Assembly (NCBI GenBank): GCA_016938395.1 | Contig: JAFGUS010000078.1 | Location: 1 to 64,000, forward strand | Length of the DNA stretch: 64,000 nucleotides | Direction of reading: 5' to 3' | From: Coriobacteriia bacterium | GTDB taxonomy: Bacteria > Actinomycetota > Coriobacteriia > Anaerosomatales > Anaerosomataceae | Shown: one piece after another, positions 34,218 to 43,170 of the stretch | Position numbering within the stretch: the first letter of the stretch is position 1 | Layout of the letters: each line of letters starts with the position of its first letter | Notes under the pieces: generated by a model | Told to the model about the DNA's origin: nothing | Databases searched by the model: none | Seen by the model: only the letters and a program-made list of their open reading frames with translations | Position numbers and translations under genes: made by a program

Positions 34218-36875
34218 TCACTCCGGGTCGCTGCGGCCGTGGCGCTTGACGAGCCGTTTCAGGTTCGCCAGCTCTGCGGTACGGCCCACCGCCTTGCCGT
34301 CGAGCATGTCGGCGCGGGCCTGGGCCAGGATAGCAGAGAACGCCGGCCCCGGTTGCAGCCCGAGTTCGATCACATCGGCGCCGGTGACCGACGGGCGCAT
34401 CGGCGCCAGTACGCGCACGTACTCCTCCACGCGATCGCTCACCGAGGCGTCACCAGTCGCCCACAGGTACAGAAGCGTCTCGGCGGGAAGCGATTCCAGC
34501 AGGAAGTACAGACGGCTCGCGCGCATCCCGCGCCGGTCGCGCAGCCGAGCGCGAAGCGCCTCCTGACGTTCGGCTGTCGTCACGGCGGGCACGGCATACT
34601 CCCTGCCGAAGCGCAGCCACCGGCACCACCGCTCCGCGCCGGGCCCGCCCGCGTGCGCCACCATCGCAGCGACGAGCGTCGTCCGCCGTCGCGGTGCGCG
34701 CGGGAACGTTTCGGCGAGAGCCGGATATGCGTCGGCACACGCACGCACGTCCGCAATGATGTCGTCGGTGCCCACCCCGTCTGGCGCAAGCGCCGCGAGC
34801 GCTCCGCTCACCGCGAGCCGGACGAGCACGTCGGCTACCGCCGCTTCGTCAACGATGTCGAGCAGCTCCTCGCGGATGCGGGCACCCGACACCTCGTCGA
34901 GCATCCCCATCTCCACCGCCTGCTGAAGGAGTGCCGCCGTGGACGGATCGACGCTGAACCCGAACCGCTCGGCAAAGCGTGCGGCGCGCAAGACCCGTGT
35001 CGGATCCTCCACGAACGAGAGCGAGTGCAGCGCGCGGACCACGCCACGCTCCAGGTCATGCAGTCCGCCGAAGGGATCGGCGATCTGCCCGAACGCCTCC
35101 GGGTTCACGCACGCCGCCATCGCATTGATGGAGAAGTCCCGGCGGAAGAGGTCCTGCCGGAGTGACGATCGCTCCACGGTGGGAAGCGCACCCGGCCGCT
35201 GGTAGTACTCGGTACGCGCGCTCGTGATGTCGAGGTGGAGCGTCCCGGACCACACGAGAACGGCCGTCCCGAAGCGCCGGTGCACCTTCACGCGTTTGCC
35301 GAGTCGCTCGGCCACGTCGAGTGCGAATGCGAGCCCGTCACCCTCCACCACGATGTCGATGTCGAGATTCGCCGAGCCCAGCAGCATGTCGCGCACGAAC
35401 CCGCCCACCGCGTGCGCGCGGAGCCCCGCCTCGTCGGCGAGCCGTCCAATCGTGCGCACCGCGTCGCGCGCGTCCTCCGGCAGGAGCGCGAGCGACTCGA
35501 GGAAGTCTTGCGAGGCCTGTACGCGCTGCAGGCTGATCCGTCGGTCGAGGTACGACTCGCCGTGCTCGGCCCTGAGCAGGTCTTTGCGCGTGACGATGCC
35601 GACGAGGCGCCCGTCCTCGATCACCGGCACCCGTCCGATCCCGGTCCGCACAAGCAGTCGCTCGAGGTCGGCCAGGTCCGCGTCGGGGGTCACCGTGATC
35701 GGGTCGCGCGCCATGAAGCCCGTCACCGGCGCGTGTCCGAGCCCGTGGCGGTCGGCCTTGTCCACGTCTTTGCGGGTGACGAGGCCGACGAGCCGATCGC
35801 CTTCGACCACGGGCAGCCCTCCGTGACCCCACGTAGCCATGACACGCCCCGCTTCGGCCATGACCGTCTCGGGTGTCACCGTCCTCACCGGCGAGGATGC
35901 GATCTCCCGCGCGGTGAGCGGTGGCGCCACCTCGGCGAGCAGCGCGCTTCGGATGCGCTCAACCACGTCAGGGATCGATCCGTGCCGTATCGCTGCCGAA
36001 GCGGCCTGCGGATGCCCGCCACCGCCCACATGTCTCAGCACTGCGCCGATGTCCACGTCAGCGATGCGACTCCGCGCCACCACCTGCAGCCGCTCGGGCA
36101 TCTCGACGAGCGCGATGGCGACGCGGTAACCCAGGTCCTCACAGATGTAGTGCGTGAGCACCGAGGCCGAGTCGACGTACTCGCTCGAGGACGCGGTGCC
36201 GATGGCGATCTCCTGTCCGTTGATGTCCCACACCTCGAGTGAGTCGAGCAGCCCCTCGAGGATCGCCCGCTGTTCGGAGGTGAGGGCGCGCGACAGGAAC
36301 TGGTTGAGCACTTCCATATCCGCGCCGGCGTTCATGAGGAAGCTCACCGCCTCGGCATCGTACGCGGTCGTGCCGGGATACGTGAGCGATCCCGTGTCCT
36401 CGTGGATGCCGAGGAGCATGACGGTCGCCTCGAGCGGCGTCACAGGGATGCCGCGGTCGCGGATCTCGTGGACGAGGATGGACGTGGTAGCACCGACGCT
36501 CATCGAGTGGTCCTGCGCGGCCTCGATATCGCCCTCCTGCCGCGGGTGGTGGTCGTAGACGATCACCTCCACGCCAGGGCGCTCCACCACCCCGCCAAGC
36601 TCACCGATGCGTCCCGGGTCGCGCGTGTCCACCATGATGACGCGCTCTATCGCGTCGAGGTCGAGTGTCTTGAGCTCGGCGAAGTCGACAAAGTCCTCGT
36701 GCAGGTTGTGGAACTCGCGGACGTTCGCGTTCTGCGATCCGAGGAACACCGCAAGCGCGTCGTCGTAGAGTTTGGTGCCCGCCACCATCGCAGCGTACGC
36801 GTCGAAGTCCGGGTTCGCGTGGCCGACGACCACCGCCGTCACGCGGTCGGTCCGGCGTGAGTGGCGGCGCGTCAC
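34218..36875 (-). CDS. DHH-CBS-CBS-tRNA nucleotidyltransferase fusion (CCA/A-adding enzyme)
   Basis: An 885-residue multidomain protein. Residues about 12-310 are a DHH/DHHA1 phosphoesterase with GHANPDFDAYAAM, MVDTRDPGR, VYDHHPRQ and GGGGHPQAASA. Residues 320-440 hold two CBS domains. Residues 475-885 are a class II tRNA nucleotidyltransferase with GGFVRDMLLGSANLDIDIVVEG (metal-binding D-x-D) and DFSINAMA. Similar fusions occur in deltaproteobacteria and Aquifex, where the transferase adds A or CCA to tRNA 3' ends. The DHH part may act on short RNA or cyclic dinucleotides; the CBS pair may sense adenylates. The tRNA in this window already encodes CCA, so repair is a possible role. GTG start 36875. 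Confidence 0.9.
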   Translation of the reverse strand: MTRRHSRRTDRVTAVVVGHANPDFDAYAAMVAGTKLYDDALAVFLGSQNANVREFHNLHEDFVDFAELKTLDLDAIERVIMVDTRDPGRIGELGGVVERPGVEVIVYDHHPRQEGDIEAAQDHSMSVGATTSILVHEIRDRGIPVTPLEATVMLLGIHEDTGSLTYPGTTAYDAEAVSFLMNAGADMEVLNQFLSRALTSEQRAILEGLLDSLEVWDINGQEIAIGTASSSEYVDSASVLTHYICEDLGYRVAIALVEMPERLQVVARSRIADVDIGAVLRHVGGGGHPQAASAAIRHGSIPDVVERIRSALLAEVAPPLTAREIASSPVRTVTPETVMAEAGRVMATWGHGGLPVVEGDRLVGLVTRKDVDKADRHGLGHAPVTGFMARDPITVTPDADLADLERLLVRTGIGRVPVIEDGRLVGIVTRKDLLRAEHGESYLDRRISLQRVQASQDFLESLALLPEDARDAVRTIGRLADEAGLRAHAVGGFVRDMLLGSANLDIDIVVEGDGLAFALDVAERLGKRVKVHRRFGTAVLVWSGTLHLDITSARTEYYQRPGALPTVERSSLRQDLFRRDFSINAMAACVNPEAFGQIADPFGGLHDLERGVVRALHSLSFVEDPTRVLRAARFAERFGFSVDPSTAALLQQAVEMGMLDEVSGARIREELLDIVDEAAVADVLVRLAVSGALAALAPDGVGTDDIIADVRACADAYPALAETFPRAPRRRTTLVAAMVAHAGGPGAERWCRWLRFGREYAVPAVTTAERQEALRARLRDRRGMRASRLYFLLESLPAETLLYLWATGDASVSDRVEEYVRVLAPMRPSVTGADVIELGLQPGPAFSAILAQARADMLDGKAVGRTAELANLKRLVKRHGRSDPE

Positions 36876-36880
36876 GACCC

Positions 36881-38182
36881 TCAGACCTCGTGGAAGAGCG
36901 GCGGGATTTCAGGCTCCTCGTCACCGATGCGTACGGCGTCCCTGAGACGCGTCTCGCCCTCATCGAGGAGCGCCGCATCCGAGCTATAGAGCGTCCCGAG
37001 AGGGTCGCCCGCCGCCACCCGGTCCCCGATCTTCACCTCGATCTCGAGGCCGGCCCCCGCGTCGATGGCGTCCTCCCTGCGCGCGCGCCCCGCACCGAGC
37101 ACCATGGCCGCGCGCCCCACGCCCTCGGCATCGAAGCCCGAGATCCAGCCGTCACGCTGCGCGCGCACCACGCGCGTGTGCCTGCCGAGCGGCAGCAGCT
37201 CCAGATCGTCGGCAACGGCGGGATCCCCGCCCTGTGCGGCGACCCACGCTCGGAACGTGTCGAGCGCGCGCCCCGACGCGATCGAGTCGAGTAGGAGTTC
37301 CCGGGCCGACCGTTCGTCGTCGGCAACACCGCCGAGGACGAGCATCTTGCCCCCGAGCACCAGGCAGAGCTCGGTGAGGTCGGCTGGCCCCACGCCACCG
37401 AGGGTGGCGATGGCTTCGCGGACCTCGAGCGCGTTTCCCACGGCCCGGCCGAGCGGTTGGTCCATGTCGGTCAGCACCGCAACGATCCTGCGTCCGAGCA
37501 GCTCGCCGACCCGCACCAGTTCGGCGGCAAGCGCCCGCGCGTCGGCCTCGGTCTTCATGAACGCACCCGAGCCCACCTTCACGTCGAGCACGATTGCATC
37601 GGCGCCACCCGCGACCTTCTTGCTGATGATGGACCCCACGATCAGCGGCATCGACGGCACCGTGGCCGTGACGTCGCGGAGCGCGTACATCTTCTTGTCG
37701 GCCGGGTCCACATCCGGACTCTGCCCGATGACCGCGATACCGATGTCCCGGACCTGCGCGAGGAACGCCGCCGGCTCGAGCGTCACGCTGAAGCCGGGGA
37801 TCGATTCGAGCTTATCGAGCGTACCGCCGGTGAAGCCAAGGCCGCGCCCGCTCATCTTGGCGACCGGCACCCCGCAACTCGCCACCAGCGGCGCGAGGAT
37901 GAGCGTGGTGGTGTCCCCCACCCCGCCGGTGGAGTGCTTGTCGACCTTGACACCCGGGATGCTCGCGAGGTCGACCATGCGGCCCGAACGCGCCATCGCT
38001 TCGGTGAGTGCCGCGGTCTCGGAGCTGTCCATCCCGCGGATGAACGCGGCCATCAGCCACGCCGCCATCTGGTAGTCGGCCATCTCGCCGCTGACGAACG
38101 CGCTCACGATCTGCGTGAGCTCCTCCGCTGTGTGCCTGCCGCCGTCACGCTTGACTTCGATGAGCTCCTCGATGGACCTCAT
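36881..38182 (-). CDS. Pyrimidine-nucleoside / thymidine phosphorylase
   Basis: A 433-residue phosphorylase of the deoA/pdp family. [22 protein letters not shown] is the phosphate-binding block, [18 protein letters not shown] follows, and [11 protein letters not shown] is the substrate loop. It releases ribose or deoxyribose 1-phosphate from pyrimidine nucleosides. ATG 38182 overlaps the deoB stop (ATGA), so its product feeds directly into phosphopentomutase. Whether it prefers thymidine or uridine is not decided. Confidence 0.92.
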   Translation of the reverse strand: MRSIEELIEVKRDGGRHTAEELTQIVSAFVSGEMADYQMAAWLMAAFIRGMDSSETAALTEAMARSGRMVDLASIPGVKVDKHSTGGVGDTTTLILAPLVASCGVPVAKMSGRGLGFTGGTLDKLESIPGFSVTLEPAAFLAQVRDIGIAVIGQSPDVDPADKKMYALRDVTATVPSMPLIVGSIISKKVAGGADAIVLDVKVGSGAFMKTEADARALAAELVRVGELLGRRIVAVLTDMDQPLGRAVGNALEVREAIATLGGVGPADLTELCLVLGGKMLVLGGVADDERSARELLLDSIASGRALDTFRAWVAAQGGDPAVADDLELLPLGRHTRVVRAQRDGWISGFDAEGVGRAAMVLGAGRARREDAIDAGAGLEIEVKIGDRVAAGDPLGTLYSSDAALLDEGETRLRDAVRIGDEEPEIPPLFHEV

Positions 38183-39381
38183 GCGCCCCGCACCTCCTCG
38201 AGGAACGACGTCCCGCGGCCACAACGGTCTCTGAGGCCGTAGAAGTCGAGCACCGTCTCGCCGATGTCGCCGAACGTCGCGCGAATGCCAAGGTCCACGC
38301 CCGCGTCCACGCCCTTCATCTTGGCGATCAGCGGTGTGTACTCACGGCTGTGATCCGTCGACGACGTGGTGGGATCGCAGCCGTGGTCGGCGGTGATGAT
38401 GAGCAGGTCGCCCCCCACCATCGCATCGAGCAGCTCGGGCATGCGACGATCGACCGCCTCGAGGCCGTCGGCGTACGCGCGGAAGTCGTTGCGGTGGCCC
38501 CACAGCATGTCGAAGTCCACGAGGTTGCAGAAGACGAACCCGGACTCGGGCCGCGAGACCTCTTGCACCAGGTGGTCGAAGCCGTTCATGTTGTCGGTCA
38601 CGTGCGGCGACGACGTGATTCCTTGCCACGCGAAGATGTCACCGATCTTCCCGACGCCGAACACCGGCACGCCTGCGTCCTGAAGCAGATCGAGCACCGT
38701 CGGCTCTGAGGGCTTGACCGCGAAGTCGCGTCGCCGGTGGGTGCGCACGTATCTTCCGGTCTCATCAGGCCCCACGAACGGGCGCGCGATCACCCGGCCT
38801 ACGCAGTGTTCGCCGGTGAGCATCGCCCGCGCGATCTCCGAGACCTCGTAGAGCCTCTCCAGACCGTACGCTTCCTCGTGCGCGGCGATCTGGAAGACCG
38901 AGTCAGCCGAGGTGTACACGATCGGCAGCCCGGTCCGCACATGCTCGTCACCAAGCTCGTTGATGATCACCGTGCCGCTCGCCACCGAGTTGCCGAGCAC
39001 CCCATCGTGCCCGGTCAGCCGGCAGAACTCGGCGATCACGTCGTCCGGGAAGCCGTCCGGATACGTGGGGAATGGCCGCTCGAGCACGAGGCCCATCATC
39101 TCCCAGTGCCCCGTCGTGGTGTCCTTGCCTGCTGAGCGCTCCGCGTTCTTGCCCCACGACGCCACCGGCGTCTCCGTGGGCGGCACGCCCTCCACCGGTG
39201 TGATGTTCCCGAGCCCCATCGCGCCCATCACCGGCATCGAGAGCCCTCCCACCGCGCGAGAGGTGTTGCCGAGCGTGTTCGACCCCTCATCGCCGTAGTC
39301 GGCTGCATCGGGAAGCGCCCCCGCCCCCACGCTGTCGAGCACCAGAACGATGGCCCTCGGCTCACGCTCAGATGCGCTCAC
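38179..39381 (-). CDS. deoB: Phosphopentomutase
   Basis: A 400-residue metalloenzyme of the alkaline phosphatase superfamily. [20 protein letters not shown] contains first metal ligands, [12 protein letters not shown] the phosphorylated threonine, and [11 protein letters not shown] the distal metal site. It converts (deoxy)ribose 1-phosphate to 5-phosphate. GTG 39381 has AAGGAGG 5 nt upstream. Pairs with the downstream pyrimidine phosphorylase. Confidence 0.95.
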   Translation of the reverse strand: MSASEREPRAIVLVLDSVGAGALPDAADYGDEGSNTLGNTSRAVGGLSMPVMGAMGLGNITPVEGVPPTETPVASWGKNAERSAGKDTTTGHWEMMGLVLERPFPTYPDGFPDDVIAEFCRLTGHDGVLGNSVASGTVIINELGDEHVRTGLPIVYTSADSVFQIAAHEEAYGLERLYEVSEIARAMLTGEHCVGRVIARPFVGPDETGRYVRTHRRRDFAVKPSEPTVLDLLQDAGVPVFGVGKIGDIFAWQGITSSPHVTDNMNGFDHLVQEVSRPESGFVFCNLVDFDMLWGHRNDFRAYADGLEAVDRRMPELLDAMVGGDLLIITADHGCDPTTSSTDHSREYTPLIAKMKGVDAGVDLGIRATFGDIGETVLDFYGLRDRCGRGTSFLEEVRGA

Positions 39382-39400
39382 CGCAACCTCCTTCAGCAGG

Positions 39401-41071
39401 TCACATGACGACGCGCGCGACCTCGTCCAGGCTGGTCACACCTGCGGCCACTTTCTCGAGCGCGTCCTGTCTCAGTGTCTTCATTCCCGCCGAGAGCGCA
39501 GCGGCACGGATGGCCTCCGACGGCGACTCGGCAAGGAAGAGCCGCTCAAGCTCGTCGTCCATCGCCATGACTTCGAACACGCCGGTGCGGCCGCGGAACC
39601 CGGTGCCGTGGCAGTCGTCGCACCCCTTCTCGCCGGGTCCATAGAAGGTCATTCCCGCAACCTCCTCGGCCCGGAAACCACGATCGGCAATCTGCGCCTT
39701 GGTCAACCGGGTCTTCACCTTGCACGAGGGACACAGGCGCCGCACGAGACGCTGCGCCACCACCCCGATCAGGGCGCTCGAGGCGATGAAGGGCGCGACC
39801 TCCATGTCCGAAAGCCGGGTGAGCGCCGACGGGGCGTCGTTGGTGTGGATGGACGACAGCACGAGGTGTCCGGTAAGCGCCGCGCGCGTGGCGATCTGGG
39901 CTGTCTCGGGATCCCGGATCTCGCCGACCATCACGATGTCCGGGTCTGATCGAAGCACGGTGCGGAGCAGGTGCGCGAACGAGAGCCCGATCGCCGGGTT
40001 CACCGCCATCTGCGTCACGCCCGGCACCTGGAACTCGATGGGATCCTCGATGGTGATGATCTTCCGGGTAGGTTGGTTCAGGTGCAACAGCGCCGCGTAG
40101 AGTGTCGTCGACTTCCCCGACCCCGTTGGACCGGAGACCAGGATCTCCCCGTACGAGCGTGACAGGAACCGCTCCATCATCTGCCGGTGCGCATCGTCCA
40201 TTCCGAGGTCGGCGAGCGTCTGCTGCTGCGCCTCGTGGTTGAGGATGCGGATCACGATGTTCTCGCCGTACGGCGTGGGCAGTGTCGCAACGCGCATGTC
40301 CACAGCGCGATCGTTCACCACGAGGCCGATCCGGCCGTCCTGCGGACGACGGCGCTCGGCGATGTCCATCTCGGCCATCACCTTGAGACGGCTGATGAGA
40401 CCGGGCCTCGCGCTCGTCGGCAGGTGCATGACCTCCTGAAGCACGCCGTCAACACGGAAGCGCACCCGAACCGAGCGCGCGCCAGGCTCGATGTGGATGT
40501 CGCTCGCCTCATCGATCACGGCTTCTCGGATCATCTGGTTCACGAGCCGAACGATGGGTACGTCCTCGTCACCCACCAACACGACACCTTCGTCTTCGCG
40601 CTCAGCGAGATCGATCTGGAGACCCTCGAACGCGTCGGCCGCGGTGATGAACTTCTCGATGGCATACAGGATCTGGGCCGGCGTGGACACGACCGGGATC
40701 ACCGGCAGCCCTGACCGCAGGTGCACGTCGTCGATCGCTTCGACATCGAGGGGATCAGCCATAGCGAGCACGATCGAGTCGTCACGATAGTCGATCGGGA
40801 TGATTAGAGAGCGGCGCGCCAGACGCTCGGGGATCTGCGATGCGGCCTCGCGTGAGATCGGAAAACTGGTGAGGCTCACGAACTCGAGCGACTTCTGGTC
40901 GGCAAGCGCCCGAGCGATACCGTCCTCATCGATGATGCCGGTTCGGACGAGCACCTGTCCGATCTTGCCGCCCTCGGCATGCTGCGTGTCGAGGGCTCCC
41001 AGGAGCTGCTCCTCGCTGATCGCCCCGGCGCGGACGAGCACCTCCCCGAGACGTTCCCTCGTATACGCCAC
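39401..41071 (-). CDS. pilB: Type II/IV secretion ATPase (GspE/PilB family)
   Basis: A 556-residue assembly ATPase. The N-terminal MshEN domain (1-150; [16 protein letters not shown], with repeated [12 protein letters not shown] segments) can bind c-di-GMP in homologues. The C-terminal motor has Walker [16 protein letters not shown], Asp box ITIEDPIEF, Walker [15 protein letters not shown], His box SSIHTNDA, and zinc cysteines CPSC and CDDC. It powers pilin assembly or secretion. No pilC, pilT or pilin genes are in the window, so it is either orphan or part of a split cluster. GTG start 41071, 112 nt below the FlgM-like gene. Confidence 0.92.
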   Translation of the reverse strand: MAYTRERLGEVLVRAGAISEEQLLGALDTQHAEGGKIGQVLVRTGIIDEDGIARALADQKSLEFVSLTSFPISREAASQIPERLARRSLIIPIDYRDDSIVLAMADPLDVEAIDDVHLRSGLPVIPVVSTPAQILYAIEKFITAADAFEGLQIDLAEREDEGVVLVGDEDVPIVRLVNQMIREAVIDEASDIHIEPGARSVRVRFRVDGVLQEVMHLPTSARPGLISRLKVMAEMDIAERRRPQDGRIGLVVNDRAVDMRVATLPTPYGENIVIRILNHEAQQQTLADLGMDDAHRQMMERFLSRSYGEILVSGPTGSGKSTTLYAALLHLNQPTRKIITIEDPIEFQVPGVTQMAVNPAIGLSFAHLLRTVLRSDPDIVMVGEIRDPETAQIATRAALTGHLVLSSIHTNDAPSALTRLSDMEVAPFIASSALIGVVAQRLVRRLCPSCKVKTRLTKAQIADRGFRAEEVAGMTFYGPGEKGCDDCHGTGFRGRTGVFEVMAMDDELERLFLAESPSEAIRAAALSAGMKTLRQDALEKVAAGVTSLDEVARVVM

Positions 41072-41183
41072 GCTACCGCCTCTCGGATGTCAGCATTGAC
41101 AGCGGACCGACGGTCCGCGGCGGACGCGACATCCGCCGTGCACGATGGTATCAAACGGAGGCGCCGCGGTGTGGACGGACGGC

Positions 41184-41441
41184 CTATCGCACGGCGTCGG
41201 AGATGAGACGCCCGATGAGCTTGGATGCGATGTCTTCCGAGTCGGGCAGGTCGGCGCCGCAGCGCTCCCGAGCCTCCGCGACACGCTCCTCCCGCAGGTC
41301 GGGGGTCGCCACAAGCGCGGCAGTCACCCGGCTGAGAAGTTCCGCGGGTACGGCATCGTGCTCACACGTGACGCTCGCATATTGAGATGAGGTTCGCAGG
41401 TACTCGGCGGCACGCCTGGCCTGCTCGTGTGAAATTATCAT
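41184..41441 (-). CDS. FlgM-like small protein (anti-sigma-28 domain)
   Basis: An 85-residue protein. The N-terminal MIISHEQARR and the C-terminal RVAEARERCGADLPDSEDIASKLIGRLI match the FlgM pattern, in which the C-terminal helices bind sigma-28. I place the start at ATG 41441; a longer frame reaches into a terminator hairpin and is rejected. No flagellar gene is in the window, and the next gene is pilB, so it may control pilus or surface-motility genes or be a degenerate relative. Confidence in the FlgM fold is moderate. Confidence 0.6.
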   Translation of the reverse strand: MIISHEQARRAAEYLRTSSQYASVTCEHDAVPAELLSRVTAALVATPDLREERVAEARERCGADLPDSEDIASKLIGRLISDAVR

Positions 41442-41516
41442 GTCCCGTGCGCTATCGGCCTGAGACGCCGCGTGCTTAAGAGCTACGACCGTGTTACCCG
41501 ACGAGCGGTCCCTTCT

Positions 41517-41558
41517 CCAAAGAAAAGGGAGAGCCTCAAGGCCGGCACCTTGAGGCTC
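41517..41558 (-). terminator. Rho-independent terminator (attenuator-like) upstream of the FlgM-like gene
   Basis: GAGCCTCAAGG and CCTTGAGGCTC form a perfect 11-bp stem with a 6-nt loop, followed on the minus strand by TCCCTTTTCTTT. It is the strongest intrinsic terminator in the window and lies 149 nt after nuoN. The T-run can itself pair with AGAAGGGA just downstream, an arrangement seen in attenuators. It may end the nuo operon, or gate readthrough into flgM-pilB. Confidence 0.85.
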
Positions 41559-41591
41559 AGGGGTAAGGGGTTGCCGAAGCAACTCTCGACC

Positions 41592-41620
41592 AGTGTAGGA
41601 CATCAGCAACGTTCACGCAA
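41592..41620 (-). promoter_or_regulatory. Candidate promoter ahead of the FlgM-like gene leader
   Basis: On the minus strand TTGCGT (41620-41615), 17 nt, TACACT (41597-41592). The transcript would begin near 41585, fold a UUCG-tetraloop hairpin (GTTGC-TTCG-GCAAC) and then meet the strong terminator within about 70 nt, before the FlgM-like ORF. This suggests either a short RNA or conditional readthrough. Confidence 0.45.
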
Positions 41621-41706
41621 GGGTGAATGCGTTCACGATCGTTCGGCTTTGTATCATCAGTCGGCGGAGATGAATCATCCATGATGGTGCCTGCGCCACC
41701 CCGGGT

Positions 41707-43170
41707 TCAGAGGCTGAAGAGCGAGAACACGGGTCCGAGCCCGAGGACGAGCGGGGCCGCGCCGAGACTGATGATGATGAGGGCGAGTACTACCGTCACC
41801 GCAAGCGGAGAGCCGCCTCGCTCCCCCTCCGGTGACGTCTCCGTGTCGGCCTCCTGCATCGCCTCGGCGGTCACGTCGTTATCTGGGCCGAAGTACATCG
41901 CCTTGATGACTGAGCCATATCCGCCGAACGACACGACTGCGGCTACGCCTGCACCGATAGCCAACCAGACCATGCCGCTGTCGACGAGTGCGATGAAGAC
42001 GTAGAGCTTGCCCCAGAAACCCGCCAGGAGCGGAATCCCGGTGAGTGACAGCATGATCGCGGCCAGGGCGCCGGAGAGCAGGGGCGCGTGGCGCGAGAGG
42101 CCGGCAAGGCCCTCAAGGGACCCGTCCCATGCGGGTCGCACGCGCTGGACCGCTTCGAGCGCGATGAACGCGCCCGCCGCGCCGATGGCGTAGGTGAGCA
42201 CAAGGATCGACGCAGCGCGCACACCGGCATCCCCCGCCGCGATCGCGAGTAGCGCGTAGCCGATCTGTGCGATCGCCGAGTAGCCGAGCAGCCGAGCGAC
42301 GCGCGTCTGACGCAGCATTCCGAAGGACCCGAACAGCAGCGAGCCGATCGCGAGGGCGCTTAGCAGCTGCGATGCGGGCGCGAACACGCCGCTCTCGAAC
42401 AGAGTCCCGCGCACGATCACGAGAAGGGCGACCACGCCGGCGATCTTGGGGGCGGATGCCAGGAACGCCACCGACGGGGCGTCGGCCCGGTCGTAGGCGT
42501 CGGGCACCCATGCGTGGAACGGGAATGCGCCTAGCTTGAATGCGAAGACCGACAGCACCAGTCCGAGTGCGACGAGCGCCGGACGCGCCGCGGCTCCGCC
42601 GAGGGCTGCACCCGCCTCCAGGTAGCTCGTTGAGCCGCCCAGACCGAGCACGAGCGCGAACCCGTACACCGTGAGCCCGGTGGCCACCGCACCCTGGACG
42701 AAGTAGCGGATCGCCGACTCCTCGGCCTCGCGCGTGCCCGCCCCCGCAACCAGCGAGTACCCCACGATCGCCAGCCCCGCGAGCGAAACGAACAGGACGA
42801 CGATATCGAGCGATGCGAGAAGCGCGTGAGCGAAGAGCGCCCCGAGTGCCACCAGCCCGGCCATCGCGGGACCGCGGTCCCACGTCGCGTACCGCCGGTA
42901 ACCCGCGACCACCGCGAAGCCGGCGAGCACGTACCCGACGGAGGGAAGCGATGTGAACCCGGCGCCCGAGGCGAAACTGCCCACGGCCACGCCCGCTTCA
43001 CCCGTTATCGCGTAGTAGAAGCCGGCGGCCGCCGCCCCGAGCAGACCGAGCGCGATGATGCCCACAGCTGCGGGACGCCGCCCGAACCCATCGGCAACGA
43101 GTCCGAGTGCGACGGCACCAGCGACCAGCGCGGCGGGAACCCACACGGCTGCAGGAAGCATGAGGTCCAT
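41707..43170 (-). CDS. nuoN: NADH-quinone oxidoreductase subunit N
   Basis: A 487-residue antiporter-like membrane subunit with about 14 helices. Conserved lysines are in FAFKLGAFPFHAWVPD (K212), SAPKIAG (K242) and GFWGKLYVF (K388). By my hand alignment, the helix-5 glutamate expected in the segment before the first lysine is replaced by alanine (A131 in FVSLAGLAIVGYSLV). It is one of three proton-pumping modules. ATG 43170 shares a base with the nuoM stop. Last gene of the operon. Confidence 0.92.
   Translation of the reverse strand: MDLMLPAAVWVPAALVAGAVALGLVADGFGRRPAAVGIIALGLLGAAAAGFYYAITGEAGVAVGSFASGAGFTSLPSVGYVLAGFAVVAGYRRYATWDRGPAMAGLVALGALFAHALLASLDIVVLFVSLAGLAIVGYSLVAGAGTREAEESAIRYFVQGAVATGLTVYGFALVLGLGGSTSYLEAGAALGGAAARPALVALGLVLSVFAFKLGAFPFHAWVPDAYDRADAPSVAFLASAPKIAGVVALLVIVRGTLFESGVFAPASQLLSALAIGSLLFGSFGMLRQTRVARLLGYSAIAQIGYALLAIAAGDAGVRAASILVLTYAIGAAGAFIALEAVQRVRPAWDGSLEGLAGLSRHAPLLSGALAAIMLSLTGIPLLAGFWGKLYVFIALVDSGMVWLAIGAGVAAVVSFGGYGSVIKAMYFGPDNDVTAEAMQEADTETSPEGERGGSPLAVTVVLALIIISLGAAPLVLGLGPVFSLFSL

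Noticed and set aside
41475..41605. Cyclic di-GMP riboswitch before the FlgM-like gene
   Set aside because: The conserved aptamer core and GNRA tetraloop-receptor arrangement are absent; only a UUCG hairpin and a terminator are present.
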